This document shows, piece after piece, positions 12,021 through 23,480 of a DNA stretch of 64,000 nt (position 1 is its first letter; every line of letters begins with the position of its first letter). Below the pieces are notes generated by a model. The model was not told the DNA's origin, did not search any database, and worked only from the letters and a program-made list of their open reading frames with translations. The DNA comes from Tomocerus qinae (lineage: Eukaryota > Arthropoda > Collembola > Entomobryomorpha > Tomoceridae): assembly GCA_020055645.1 (NCBI GenBank), contig CM034546.1, positions 64,666,001-64,730,000 on the forward strand, given 5' to 3'. The position numbers and the translations under genes were made by a program.

Positions 12021-14493
12021 TTATTTCCATTGCGTTTTAAAATATTTGGTGAAAAGCCTTGGAAACAATAACACCTTTTCAAAGACAATGTGGCTTATCG
12101 ATATTGATTTTAATATTAAAAGTTTCCCAACAAATATAATATGACTCAAATTATTTCTAAAACTTACTTTAAAGAGTCTACAATTGCTCCATCTTTGAAA
12201 ACTGAATCTAATGTTAAAGCGCCACCAAAAGTGGGATGCATAGAAGTATCTGAAAAGACACTCCAAGCCAAACACAATCATACATATTCCAACTAACATG
12301 AAATAAATGTAAAATCCGGACACGATATTTGAGCTAAGCGACAGAACAATAATGCTACTGGCAGAATTTGTAAAACGCAAACTTTCTTTCGACAAGTTAA
12401 ATATTTTATATAATTCCGTCCACCAAGAGAATATTCCCGACTGTATCAATCTATTAAAAAGAAACGCCGTCTCTCCTCCATCTTTGAGACCAATAACCCA
12501 TCCAAAATTTGTAGGCAGAACTGCTTCGTTTCCTTTCCCAAATATTTTGCCTTCGCCCTTAAACTGTGGGACGAATGTATCTATTTGATCTTCAAAATCG
12601 ATGAATGCACTTTCTGAGCATTCTGAGACGATTTCTTCTGATGATTTGTTTTTCGGCAGAACCAAACGCTGAATGATAAAGTCAATAGTTTTTTCATCCG
12701 CTGCACTTATATTACTTGTAATTCCATAGTTAAGCTTCGTATCACGTAAAGTTGCTAACAAATTATCTAATCTCAGTCCAACAACAAAACACAAGTATCC
12801 ATGATGTCTCAAACAAGGATCTTCGCCATCAGAATGTGTTCTGGCATAAAACTGAAAATTTTCAATTTCTTTAAATGTCATTGGATAAATGTTTGGAATT
12901 GGTGCAGTTATTTCTGTAGTTACAAGTCCAATGTATGCATTGCAAGCACGTATGCAGAACTGAGTTTCGGAGGGGGCTAGATTTCCAATAGATATTTTAA
13001 GTATATATATTCGCGCGTAGCGCGAAAATTTTTGCCATTTTTTGAAGGAAATTAGTCAAAAACGGCCTTAAAATGCCCAATAATCACGCTGAGCGCGAAA
13101 TTTTTTGCTATTTTGAGAAAAAAATTCCCCTTTTCTTGGATTTCGGGGGCGTCCTTGATGCATTGGACAAAACTACAACTGCCAACATCCATCCTAGACT
13201 AACGACTTTGAATTTTGCCGACGAACACTCTGGAATATTGGGCAAATACATATTGTACATAAATGTAGATGCCACAAAGAGAATGGATCGAACAAATCCC
13301 ATTTTCTTGAACATAAAATACACAACAATGACCAATAATGTTCCAAATGTCAAAATGGCATACCAAGCTTCAGCTTTATAGGGATTAATATATATTTGGA
13401 ATGAACCATAATCAACATTTAAAGAATGACATGTAATGAAACTAAAACCAATCGAGCTTGTCACAAAAAAAGATGACCTTAGTACTGCGTGTTGAACTTC
13501 AACTGGACCATTCACATAAATAGTGTTAAATAAGGATGACATAATATAATATGGATTAGGAATATACAAATCTCTTTGATTAGTGGCCACTATCGATGCA
13601 TTTCCCCGTCGTGACAATGATTCAACCAGGAATAACGAAACTTCGTTCAATCTCTTATCTCTGAAGGGATTGAATCGTAATCCGTAACCTGACCTGGCTT
13701 GTTGTTTGTATAAAACAGATTTTGCATCATTTAAAAATCCAGCCTCATTTACTGAAGCAATCCAGTTCACGACTTTTCTGTTTTGAAATGTTCTCATTTT
13801 TGTGACCTCTTTTAAACAGTCTATACGCCTACTATTGTGACGACAAGGTAAAGTTATCCGTTTGGAGTCTCTACAGTTACCACACACGAACATCAAATAT
13901 TCTTTAATTTCACCATTGGCTAATTTGTCAAACGTTATTAATCTTAAATGTTCAAAGTGTCGATACATAAAGTCTGGTATTTGAGACCAATAAATATTCG
14001 CCATTTGTTGTCTTAGAGTCCTATGGAAGATCTTGGCATCTGAGTAGGACAAAATCACGTCAACGAATATTTTTCCACAGGATCGGAGTATATCATTAGT
14101 CAGTGTAGATAGCAGCAGTATAAGTCCATTGGGTTTATAAATTCCACCATTTTGAAATGTCACGGAAATACATTGAGATTTTGCATGCGTTGTGTTGGAA
14201 TAGTGTAACCAGTTACGACTGTTTGATGCATTAAAATCTAATTTTTCTAAATTATGACTATAACGCTTATAACCTAGCATCTGAATCATCAGCCCTGAAG
14301 AACTATATACAAATATTGGTCTTGTCACAGGTTCCAGTGTCAATTCTTCCTCCGATTTATCCTGAAGGATTACATACGAATAACAGTCTTGATGTAGTTC
14401 CAGCCAAAAATTTAAAACTGATGATGCTGTGCACAAACAAAACAATTGCAAATACGCTAGAAGGGAAATAATTAAACCAGGCAAGAAATTCAT
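12021..14493 (-). pseudogene. Divergent ionotropic receptor (IR), coding frame broken by a MITE
   Basis: Two frames, 14493-13108 and about 12950-12021, are parts of one receptor. The first starts with a signal-peptide-like segment (MNFLPGLIISLLAYLQLFC), continues through an extracellular region rich in Asn and paired Cys, a first membrane helix (LTFGTLLVIVVYFMFKKMGF) and the second helix ending GWMLAVVVLSNA. The second resumes exactly there with YIGLVTTEITAPIPNIYP, the usual IR post-channel segment, then the second ligand-binding lobe and a last helix (IVSGFYIYFMLVGICMIVFG). Between them sits a 215-bp insertion with an 8-bp target duplication; removing insertion plus one duplication leaves one open frame of 2250 nt (749 residues). 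As written it reads through to a stop, so the allele is probably null unless spliced. A good donor (AAAGTAAGT, near 12168) hints that the true C-terminus may lie in another exon. Confidence 0.8.
12943..13157. mobile_element. 215-bp hAT-like MITE inside the IR coding sequence
   Basis: The insert is flanked by perfect 8-bp direct repeats ATGCATTG at 12935-12942 and 13158-13165. Its ends are short inverted repeats, CAAGCACG at the left and, reverse-complemented, CAAGGACG at the right (7 of 8). An 8-bp target duplication is the hallmark of hAT transposition. The interior is AT-rich with GCGCGTAGCGCG palindromes and no coding capacity, as expected for a non-autonomous element. Confidence 0.8.
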
Positions 14494-15540
14494 TTTAAAA
14501 GTCTTATAGATTTTAAAACGTGTCGTTTCTAAATTTTTATCATTTATTGCTGTTCCTGATGAAATTACTAGTACTTCTAGCTACTTCCAATATTGTGAAA
14601 GTATATTTATTTACAGAATTGTATCAGTGTCTTACAATCAATGTAAAATATTTTAGTTAATTTTTCCCAGTACGAATACAATAAATAAACTGTTGATTGA
14701 CAATTTGGATAGTATACTTCACCCATTAGTCCCACTACTCTGTCTGCCTTCTGCTCCATCCAGAAACTATAGTTAAAACTTCACTATGACAATTATAATT
14801 TTGATATTTGCTATTTATTAAATTTAATCAAAGTGAATGTAGAGCTAAGACTCCATATATAACTTTCACTGTCGACCAGTTGACTTTTGCCAGTTTCCTG
14901 AAACCAATTTACGTAGAACCGAAGCGGATTTATTAGGACAAATAAATAAATATTACTCTCCTAGCAAATATCATAAGTACAGTATTAATAAATAAGTATT
15001 CTACTGAAGCCAACTAATGAAAGTCACATTTAATTAAAGCATTATCATAACAAGTTATATTTCTACAATTACAATTAATAATAGAATGAATATTTAATAA
15101 GAATTATGTATACAAATACGGCCAAAAATTTTAGTAGCTTGTAAAAATAATAAGTTGCGTGACTACTCTGACTAAGCAATAGTGTCAAGATTGAGTGTTT
15201 TAATTGTTTATTCGATAGTTTAACGTTTTGGGAAACAAAAGGTAGAAAGCACGCAAATAATTTGGTGGGGTATGACGAAGATTAAATGCATTGCTCTCAT
15301 ATCTTTCAAGGTTTTTAAGCCTGTCCACATCCTAGAATTATCTTCAATGCTAATTTTGACGTTGTTTTTTGAATTGTTTATAAGGCAAATGTTTATTTTT
15401 TAATATTTTAGAACCTTTTCATCATATTCATAGTCCGAAATCCGCACAACATTATATAAACGACTCACGTTGAAATCCTGAGAACGCGAGCCAAGTTATG
15501 TGTTAAATTGTGTTATTCGATTGCTTAACATTTTCCAAAT
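14494..15540. other. Intergenic, upstream of the broken IR
   Basis: AT-rich sequence with no recognised gene. It should contain the promoter of the minus-strand receptor, but no distinct core element could be singled out. Confidence 0.35.
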
Positions 15541-15690
15541 AAAGTCAGAATTTTTAAAACGCAAACGTTGATTTGATTACCTAAATATTTTAAAGATTCC
15601 CCACTGTAATAATTTGCTAATAGGAAATGCCGTCTCTCCGCCATCGTTTTTTTTACCAATGAGTTTGATGCTTCGCTGAAGATCGATATC
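15541..15690 (-). pseudogene. Ionotropic receptor remnant
   Basis: The minus strand encodes DGGETAFPISKLLQWGIFK, clearly related to DGGETAFLFNRLIQSGIFS in the neighbouring receptor at 12.0-14.5 kb, followed by a segment with RLRFKNS that matches SLRFTNS there. About six residues are missing between them and an in-frame stop follows. Only this piece of the second ligand-binding lobe survives; nothing like the N-terminal half or the membrane helices was found nearby. It marks an older duplicate of the receptor locus. Confidence 0.75.
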
Positions 15691-16224
15691 AAACAAACAA
15701 ACCTGTTGAAATAAACGTATGTACTTCTCAATTATTATTAGCGGACAGAAAATCTCAAACTGAAACTATGACTAAAGTTGTGGATTTCATAGCTGCGTTA
15801 AATACAGGAACTTTCTTTCAGATTCAACTATGCCCATTGTGAGCAATGGAAAATAAGCTTAGTATTTCACTTGCATCCACTGAAGGATGCAATATTAGCT
15901 TTCGGAAACCATTATCTGAATCCACTGCTGTGACTTCATTTGGTGCCCCTTAGTTGTACTTCCTCAGTAACAGTGAAAATAAAATAAATTTATAGAAAAA
16001 AATAATAACTAACACCAAATCTAATCTAAACCTACAATTCTTTGTCTTGGATAATAACAGTACAACAGAACAGGATAATTAGTCGTACACGTACACGACT
16101 TTAATTCACAGTAATTTTCAACGTAGTTGTTTCTAATGATTACGGTGTAAGCAGTGTACAATAATTCTTAATTTTGTATGTCACGAAGATACAATTGCTT
16201 CTGTAGCAGCAATCTCTTACTATA
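15691..16224. other. Intergenic, no gene seen
   Basis: No coding exon recognised between the receptor remnant and the duplicated block. Confidence 0.3.
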
Positions 16225-17290
16225 ATCGTAATCATTAGTTCTGTTTGAATATTTGCTTGCATATATATGTTAAAATGGACGCCGAATGCAATGAGGAAGT
16301 ACAAGTACACCCATATTATAACTTAGGTAAAACAATTTCGTAAATCACTACACTACTGCGGGCTTCTAGTATAATAATATAATAAAACATTCTGCAATTA
16401 ATTTAAGTGCGGCTGGATAACTAACTAACAGGACACAATGAATTGTATATTGTTCAAAGCCTTTAGTAGGTACGGTACGAGCAACCATAACATATTAGTT
16501 TTTTAATTGCTAATTGATGTGTACATTACCTACACAAAACATTTTGAGCTTATAAGTATGTAGGACATTTCGTAAGTGGTAATAGCCATTATAACATGCT
16601 AATGTACTGGATTAACTGCTTATTGATATTAATTGACTCTAAGCTATAATGAATTAAACATAAATGAACAACAACAATTGGATGGGTACATTTACTAAAA
16701 GAAGACACTTTCTTGCTTGATTGATTTATGCCTAAATCTTTTGATATGACTGTGACAACTAAGTCATGTTATGCGAAATAATTCTATTTACCTTCTAGCC
16801 ATTCCCTATTAATAATTTAACCGAATAACATTCCCATGTTTCTACTAACACGGTATTAAGCGAATACATCACAAAGGTATAGCTTGTAGAAAGTATGATT
16901 CCAAGTTCTATGTAAGTTAAAAAAATTAAATGCATATTAAGTTACAATATCAATGCCACTCCGGCTCCGTCCTTCCTCAGCCTTGGAAAAGTTTTCTAGA
17001 CATTTCTGATACTTTTGTCTTTTTATGTCATGGCTCATGCCTGGATGATGAAAGTCTATAGTCTGTTACATAATCCTAAGTCTATTTAGGTAATACTTAT
17101 TTTGGCTGAGCAATATTTTATTCTATTTTGTTATGCGTATGCGTATACTTCCTAAAGACAATATTATAATGTTCTCTATGCTAAAGAGAACTGTATATAG
17201 CCAAAACTTACATATACTACAGTGACGTCCTAAATAGGACACTATATTAAAAATGCATTATTAGTAGTATATTTGCAAGTTAGTACTAAA
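16225..17290 (+). repeat. Segmental duplication, copy 2
   Basis: Direct copy of 6465-7205, longer by internal sequence around 16320-16800. It shares GGACGCCGAATGCAATGAGG, TATGTAGGACATTTCGTAA, GCGAATACATCACAAAGGTA, TCTATGTAAGTTAAAAAA and CACTCCGGCTCCGTCCTTCC with only scattered changes. A third, more decayed version of its 3' part follows at about 17370-17640, where GGATAATGAAA and TTGTATTCTATTATACTAAAG correspond to GGATGATGAAA and TTTTATTCTATTTTG. Confidence 0.7.
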
Positions 17291-17807
17291 CAAGCACAAT
17301 ATACAAAGTTTTATATTACACAAAAGTTTGCAAACTCCATGCAACTTCTTATTTATAAACGTACAACATTTTAAAGCAAAGTTTTGAGTCACATAATGCG
17401 TTTAAATGTCGATTCCTAGCTTATAGCTGGATAATGAAAATCGATAAATAATACATAAGTAGATTTATATAATAGTTATTGTGATTTAGCAATGTTGTAT
17501 TCTATTATACTAAAGCATTTGCTTTCTGTATGAACACATTTCTCTGTATGCCCACGAGAATTATTGTACAAACTAACAAAACCTTAAGTTCTATAGTATT
17601 ATATACATTTGTGCACTATTATTCTAGATAGTATAATGTAACGCTGAAGCATTTTAGTATTTAATAATCGCAATATTATACATACATAGTTTTATATTGT
17701 TTTGCTCTCAAAAGCCAAAAGCATACATTTATCTATTATTTATAAATGTAAAGGTTTAGAAATAAGAAATCTCCCAAAATATACATCTTTTCGTGTCTAT
17801 ATACAAT

Positions 17808-19206
17808 AGTGAACCCAGCTAAAAGGAGTGAACCTAGCACTCAAGAGAAATTGAGCAGGCCACCCATGACAGTAATAAAAACAATTCCGAAAATATCATC
17901 GGTATTTCCCTTAAGTTATTATGTTAACTTTATAAATACAATATTTTAAATATACTTTTATTTTCTACAGCGGTTGGAAAAATGCCAACTTTCTGATCAA
18001 AAGGAAGCTCCTAAACAAAAATAATAACTGCAGGTAGATCGTAGCACCAAATACAGGCAACAATGAAAGACTCCATTTTTAATAAACACTCCAAAAAGTT
18101 CACATTTAAAATCAGAAAAATAAGATTCCCTGGATTTTAGAAAAATGTACAAATCCAATGAGTATACACTATACGAATAAATAGTGGTCCTTAGTTATTT
18201 AATTCTGCAAAAAGGTGTACAGGCACGAAGGAATAAAGGGGGCAGTAAAAAGATAAACAGAAAAAGATTTGAAAAATGGGACATAAATTTGTCGATATAT
18301 AGAGCAGAACCAATTTCGATTAGTGGTTTTGAAATGCTATTTAATACCCCTAATATTTTGAAATGTCCCCTTTCACTAATCATCTCCATTCAATCACCAA
18401 TAATCACCTTATTATGTCTGTTATGTTTTGATGTTATAATATTTTGAAGCGACTCATTTCAGTGGTTAAGAGGAAGTGTCATGCATGTGCATGCGCATCT
18501 TGCTTTTAAGGAACGTGCATATATTACGTGTGCAGTTGATGGGAGGAAAAGTTACCCAACAGTGTCACAGTAATAACTAAAATCAATCAATTAATGAATA
18601 ATAGGTTAAATAAGTACCAATCAGCGGCAGTGTTCAGGACGCTATATATGACCAAATTCAGTCACCAGTGTTCAAATCAAAAAAATGATAACGGTATCAG
18701 TTCCATTGTCAATTTCAGTCAGATAAAACTATCAAAAAGAAGTTGAGAATTTTTCTTTTAAATGAAGAAACAGCAGACGCACTTAACGTGTGTCTTTAGG
18801 TCATAAATCAAATACCAGAATGAACTAAAATGGTGGTGATTGTAAATCGTAGCGGCCAAAAAGGAAAATTACAATTTCACCACTCACAACAGAGCAGAGC
18901 ACATTTCACGCATTCGAAATTGCTGAAAATTAGGGTGGATTATATGGAACCACTCGCACTCATTTTGTTAGTTTAGAGGAAGTGAACATGCGCATTTTTG
19001 TTTCTAGGGAATGTGCATATATTACGTGTGCAGTTGATGGGAGGAGGAGGTACTCAAAAGTGTTGCAGTCAGCACTTGCGTTGCACATGGGGGAGTCGGT
19101 TTTGCGTTACACAGTATATGCAGGTTCCCTTGGCTATCCTATTACACATACATATATAGTTACATAGATAGATTGGTAAGTTTTTTTGTTTATTATATAG
19201 AGATTA
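17808..19206 (-). mobile_element. Non-autonomous 1.4-kb element, copy 1
   Basis: A 1.4-kb noncoding unit whose inverted copy is at 51534-53003, with a shorter relative at about 50400-51405. In minus orientation it begins TCTCTATATAATAAACA and ends TTTTAGCTGGGTTCACT; both terminal sequences are shared with the 52-kb copy. The 5'-TC start preceded by A resembles a Helitron 5' end, and a hairpin can form just before the 3' end, but the last bases differ among copies (CTAT, CTTG, CTAG), so class is uncertain. It contains an internal repeat pair around 18480-18545 and 18965-19040. The 61-codon open frame at 18982-19167 recurs in the other copy but looks like a by-product of similarity, not a gene. 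Confidence 0.6.
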
Positions 19207-19348
19207 CGATTTACATTGTGGCTACGATTTAAGTATTAGTTGTTACTAGTAAAGTTACCCGTCCTACGGACGGGGTAGTAACAGAACGGTTGCATTCATT
19301 AAAAATTTTCTAAATTTTCAAGTGTAAAATTTGTGAAAGTTATGCTGA

Positions 19349-19612
19349 TCAATGTGGAGTGATGTGTGGAGTAGAATATTGAGTAAGTATGGAGTAGAAT
19401 ATGGAGTAAGTATGGAGTAGAATATGGAGTAAGTGTGGAATTGAATATGGAGTAAGTGTGGAATTGAATATGGAGTAAGTGTGGAATTGAATATGGAGTA
19501 AGTGTGGAATTGAATATGGAGTAAGTGTGGAATTGAATATGGAGTAAGTGTGGAATTGAATATGGAGTAAGTGTGGAATTGAATATGGAGTAAGTGTGGA
19601 GTAGAATATGGA
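19349..19612. repeat. 23-bp satellite, copy B
   Basis: About 11 units of the same 23-bp satellite found at 2087-2850, here in reverse complement (core AATATGGAGTAAGTGTGGAA). Confidence 0.9.
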
Positions 19613-19679
19613 GTATAACATAGATTGGTGTAAGGAGTATTATCCTCAAGGGAACACGACGTCACCCGTCACCCACCAC

Positions 19680-20300
19680 GAAGTTATCCCCATGAAATTG
19701 CCTGTCAAAATTTAACCTGCCGTCCACTTGCCCATCAAACATTTACTTGCCGTCCACTTGACCATCAAAAATCCACATGTCTCCCATCAAACATCTACCT
19801 GCTGTCAACTTGACCATCAAACATCCAGCGGTCGTCTACTTGCACATCAAACATCTACCTGACATCCACCTGCCGTGTTGTTACCCGTAAAAATTCTCCG
19901 TGTTTTAAAATTACACGCGAAAATTTTACCTGCCGTGTTACCCGCCAAAGTTTTATATCTGTAAAATTACTTTGTCAAAGTCCTACACGTTTTAAAATTA
20001 CCCGTTAAAATTCCATCTGCCGTGCAATTACCCTTCAAAATTCATCCTGCCATCCACTTACATAGCAAACATTGACTTGCCTTTTTCTTCCCCATCAAAA
20101 ATTTATCTGCCGTGATGTTACCCGTCAAAACTCTACGTACTTAAAAATTACCCCGTCAAAATTCTACGTGCTTTTAAATTACCGTTTCAAAAATCTAAAT
20201 GCTGTAAAATTACCCTTTCAAAGTGCAAGCGCCTTAACATTACCCGTTAAAGTTCTACCTGCCGTGAAATTACCCATCAAAATTCCACCTTCCCTAAAAT
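19680..20300. repeat. Degenerate TTACCCGTCAAAATTCTAC repeats
   Basis: Irregular units of roughly 35-40 bp built from GCCGTGNAATTACCCGTC and AAAATTCTACCTGCC. The motif ACCCGTC resembles the stem of the element's 3' hairpin. Copy A keeps only a few of these units (around 1935-2010). Confidence 0.65.
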
Positions 20301-20574
20301 TACCCGTCAAAATTAAGCCTGCCGTCGATGAGAGTTGGTACACGTGTAGTGTGGTCTCGGCTTTCGTATAGTTAGAATTGGTCTCCCAGCTACATGAAAT
20401 AAATAATTTTATATTATACCCCATTGGTAGATATAGTTTGATACTTGAGTTTTTTAAGATAAATATGTTCAATGAAATGAAATGAAATTAGTTATATGCA
20501 ATGGAGTAAGGTATATTTTAAAAAATTACAGCCGATTTCCGCTACGCGCCGTTATGTCTAATAGAAATTATGCG

Positions 20575-21270
20575 GTCGGGTGTCGGTTCTTCTGCTAGTG
20601 GGTGTCGGTTCTTGTGTTAGTGGGTATCGGGTCTTGTGTTAGTGGGTGTCGGGTCTTGTGTTAGTGGGTTTCGGGTCTTGTGTTAGTGGGTTTCGGGTCT
20701 TGCGCTAGTGGGTGTCGGGTCTTGTGCTAGTGGGTGTCGGGTCTTATGTTAGTAAGTGTCGGGTCTTGTGCTAGTGGGTGTCGGGTCTTGTGTTAGTGGG
20801 TGTCGGGTCTTGCGTTAGTGGGTGTCGGGTATTCTGTCGTCAGGTCCCATGTAGTCGGCTGTTTCAATGGTGTATGTCAGACCCTATGTTGTCGGCGGTC
20901 AGGTTTGTGGGTGTCGGGTCCTATGAGGTCGGCTGTCTTGTTTGTGGGTGTCGGACCACATGTGGTCGGCTGTATTGTTTGTGGATGTCGGACCACATGT
21001 GGTCGGCTGTCATGTTTGTGGGTGTCGGACCACATGTGGTCGGCTGTCGTTTTTGTGGGGACCCTACGTGGTCGGCTGTCGTGTTTGTGGGTGTCGGACC
21101 CCATGTGGTCGGCTGTCGCGTTGATGGATGTTGGGTCTTGTGTCATGGGTGTGGTGTTCAGTGTAGTCGGCTATCGCGTTGATGGGTTTTGGGTCTTGAG
21201 CCATTGGGTGTGATGTTCCGTGTAGTCGGCTGTCGTGTTTGTGGGAGTCGGGTCGAGCTTGGGTCTGCCA
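20575..21270. repeat. GTGGGTGTCGGGTCTTGTGT tandem array
   Basis: Two subfamilies: about ten units of roughly 22 bp (GTTAGTGGGTGTCGGGTCTT), then units of about 33-38 bp with GTGTTTGTGGGTGTCGGACC and ACATGTGGTCGGCTGTC. They are the reverse complement of the repeats at 1205-1440. Open frames on either strand here result from the lack of stops in the unit. Confidence 0.85.
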
Positions 21271-21659
21271 CAACAGCTGTTAGTTTGCGTTTGAATTGAC
21301 GGAAGAGTGAGTGGCGGCTAATAGCAAAGTGAGGCTTATGGTAAAGAGAGGACTGTATTAAAGGGCGGCTAATGGTCGCAGCATCAGCAGATACAGTCAC
21401 CGACTCACTCTGCTATATCGTATGTATTGTTTGTGTGTATTCCTTTATAATGCACAGGATAGTGCCGTGTGCAATGCCATAAGAATAAAAGTATCGTACC
21501 GTGTGCAGATGTGACAAAACTGCATTTTAAGGAGTAGGATGATTCCGTAAGGATCACAAGTTTTGATATGTACTTTGGTTTGACTTAGATTCAAAACATG
21601 TAAAGATAGTCTTAATCGAAAACAACCCTTACCCTACCTAATTGGCACTTTTCTTAAGG

Positions 21660-21800
21660 TATCCCCTTTAAGGGGGGTCAGAGGGGGTAGGGGTGGGTGG
21701 GGTTTTGTTCAGGGGGTCAATATCTATCGTAAACCGGTGAAATCTCATTTTGCCCCAGGCCTCCCCCCCGTGGGGAGGGGGTGTGGAGGGTGGGAACGTG
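21660..21800 (+). other. G-rich tract with quadruplex and hairpin potential
   Basis: A run of five G-blocks (GGGGGG, GGGGG, GGGG, GGG, GGGG) separated by 1-5 bases spans about 21671-21701, meeting the usual G-quadruplex pattern. About 60 bp on, CCTCCCC and GGGGAGG flank a short loop near 21759-21777. Such composition is exceptional in this AT-rich window. Confidence 0.7.
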
Positions 21801-21950
21801 ACCTCCAGGTCATGTCCGGTAAAGATCCGATGAAGCATATTAAATATATATACAGCATATTGGTCCCGTCTAAATATTCTGAGATACGAAGTACCTGTGG
21901 AACTTCAACTTTTGCGCACCGCAAAACAAGAAGCAAAAGCAAACAAATGT

Positions 21951-22220
21951 TCAGAATGCTATCATTTCGGATATTGATGCTGTCAATTTTGTTACATGTA
22001 CAAGCAGAATCTTACTCTCCAATCTAAATCCCCGATTTAGAACTGATGCATCATGATGGTCAACAAATATTTTGATTGTGTTGCGTTTTTGCAAATCTCC
22101 AGACCTAGAAAAAAGTTTTGACTTCTCAATTTTATATGTAGAAGTCATATAGAAACGCACAAAATCCTCTAACACATCATCTCGGTTGAATAAAGCATTC
22201 ATGAACGCTAATACTGTCAC
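21951..22220 (-). CDS. Possible isolated exon or gene fragment, unknown
   Basis: An open frame of 89 codons with balanced amino-acid use (for example DDVLEDFVRFYMTSTYKIEK and KILLVHVTKLTASISEM), unlike the Phe/Ile/Asn-rich noise in this window. I recognise no domain. Its position beside chemoreceptor and repeat material allows that it is a piece of a duplicated receptor, but this is a guess. Confidence 0.25.
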   Translation of the reverse strand: MTVLAFMNALFNRDDVLEDFVRFYMTSTYKIEKSKLFSRSGDLQKRNTIKIFVDHHDASVLNRGFRLESKILLVHVTKLTASISEMIAF

Positions 22221-23334
22221 CTGCTAGCTAATACTGTTCATAGTAAGATGTACTTCTGGTCTGGGTACTTTCCCATATTTTACGAATCTACTCACATTCG
22301 CAAATCTATGGAGTAACGCGTATAGACCCTTACTTTATAGGCTGATGGAATTAGTTCTACCTAACAAAAAGTGTATCAAAATAATTAAAAACAAAATATA
22401 AATAATATTGTCCCAGATTTAAAAATTACCAATTTTGATGACCGCAAAAATGATAAAAAAATGATTTTAGTCAACTCGTATTACTGATTATGTTTTCAAA
22501 TTTTCCCCACATTCGGGAACAGCCAATTTTTCAGCTATTAACGGTACAAGAAGTCAACGGTGAACAATCGAGTATTTATTATGGGGATGGTTGATGTTGT
22601 GCAATGGTTACCTCGAAAGCTGGAAGGTTCGTGGACACTACTTAATATACGGTAACCTTCCCCTAAAAGGGAAAGTGGGTGAAAACTTAAAAACAACTAA
22701 AAACCTTTGTAACTCCGGCTATATTCATGGTACAAAATCGTGTAACAACTAGATCAAAAGCTGAAAGGTGGCAAATTATTGAATACCGATCGCATTCCAG
22801 CTCAGGACGATCAGGGTTCACTTACATCTTAAAACATTCCTCCTGTTGCTTGTATTGCTAGATTACAAATTTGCCATATAGCGATGGGCCACCTTGTTTG
22901 ACACATCACCTCACGTACTAACATCACATCCATCTCTAGCTTCAATCAATGTGTTTTTCCGTGTTTCCCATATTCTTTCATTTTCGAATAAATTGGAATG
23001 ATTTCGAATAAATTAGAATTATTTCTAAACCAAATGAAATTGGCAACATGTATACTACCCTACACCTTTTTTACTTTTGAGTGCATATAATCTCAATTCG
23101 AGTTATTATTTCTGGATCTTACAATTTTTCATGTTTTTTCGATTACGATGCCTCTTGATAAGCACTTTTAATATTAATTTTCATATTTTGGAAATTTTTC
23201 GAAATTAAAAAAAAATTGAAACTTACTTTGAAAGTAACGCTAAAGCTCATTGATATCAATACTTTTTACAGATTTTTAAAATCTACAAATTTGACAAAGT
23301 TATTAAATAATTTACTCGAAAAGTTTCGAATTGA

Positions 23335-23480
23335 CTTTAAAATATTCCAATTTACTCGAAAATATTCAAATTTACTCAAAAAAATTCGAATTTATTTGAA
23401 AATATTTGAATTTTCTCGAAAATATTTGAATTTTCTCGAAAATATTTGAATTTTCTCGAAAATATTCGAATTTTCTCGAA
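23335..23480. repeat. Tandem repeat TTTGAATTTTCTCGAAAATA
   Basis: About six degenerate units of 18-20 bp; the last three to four are almost identical. The open frame across it is repeat-derived. Confidence 0.8.

Larger units (their letters stand above)
19246..21391 (-). mobile_element. Non-autonomous Helitron-like element, copy B
   Basis: Inverted partner of 225-2957. On the minus strand it starts TCTGCTGATGCTGCGACCAT at 21391, preceded by A, and ends with the hairpin CCCGTCC-GTA-GGACGGG, spacer and CTAG (19249-19246) followed by T. These are the expected Helitron 5'-TC and CTRR-3' ends inserted between A and T. The unique central block (about 20260-20470) is nearly the same as 1800-2065. 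The 44-bp array is missing, the GACCCGACACCCAC-type array is much expanded, and an extra stretch of degenerate TTACCCGTCAAAATTC-type repeats lies at 19680-20300. No Rep or helicase is present. Confidence 0.65.

Noticed and set aside
18982..19167. 61-codon frame with a close relative at 51581-51766
   Set aside because: The two are similar because both lie in copies of the 1.4-kb element; the shorter copy at 50.4 kb is broken here and no known domain is present.
20778..21400. Open frames of 130-137 codons, Val/Gly/Cys-rich
   Set aside because: Derived from the GTGGGTGTCGG tandem array; no domain, no splice context, and the inverted copy gives the complementary frames.
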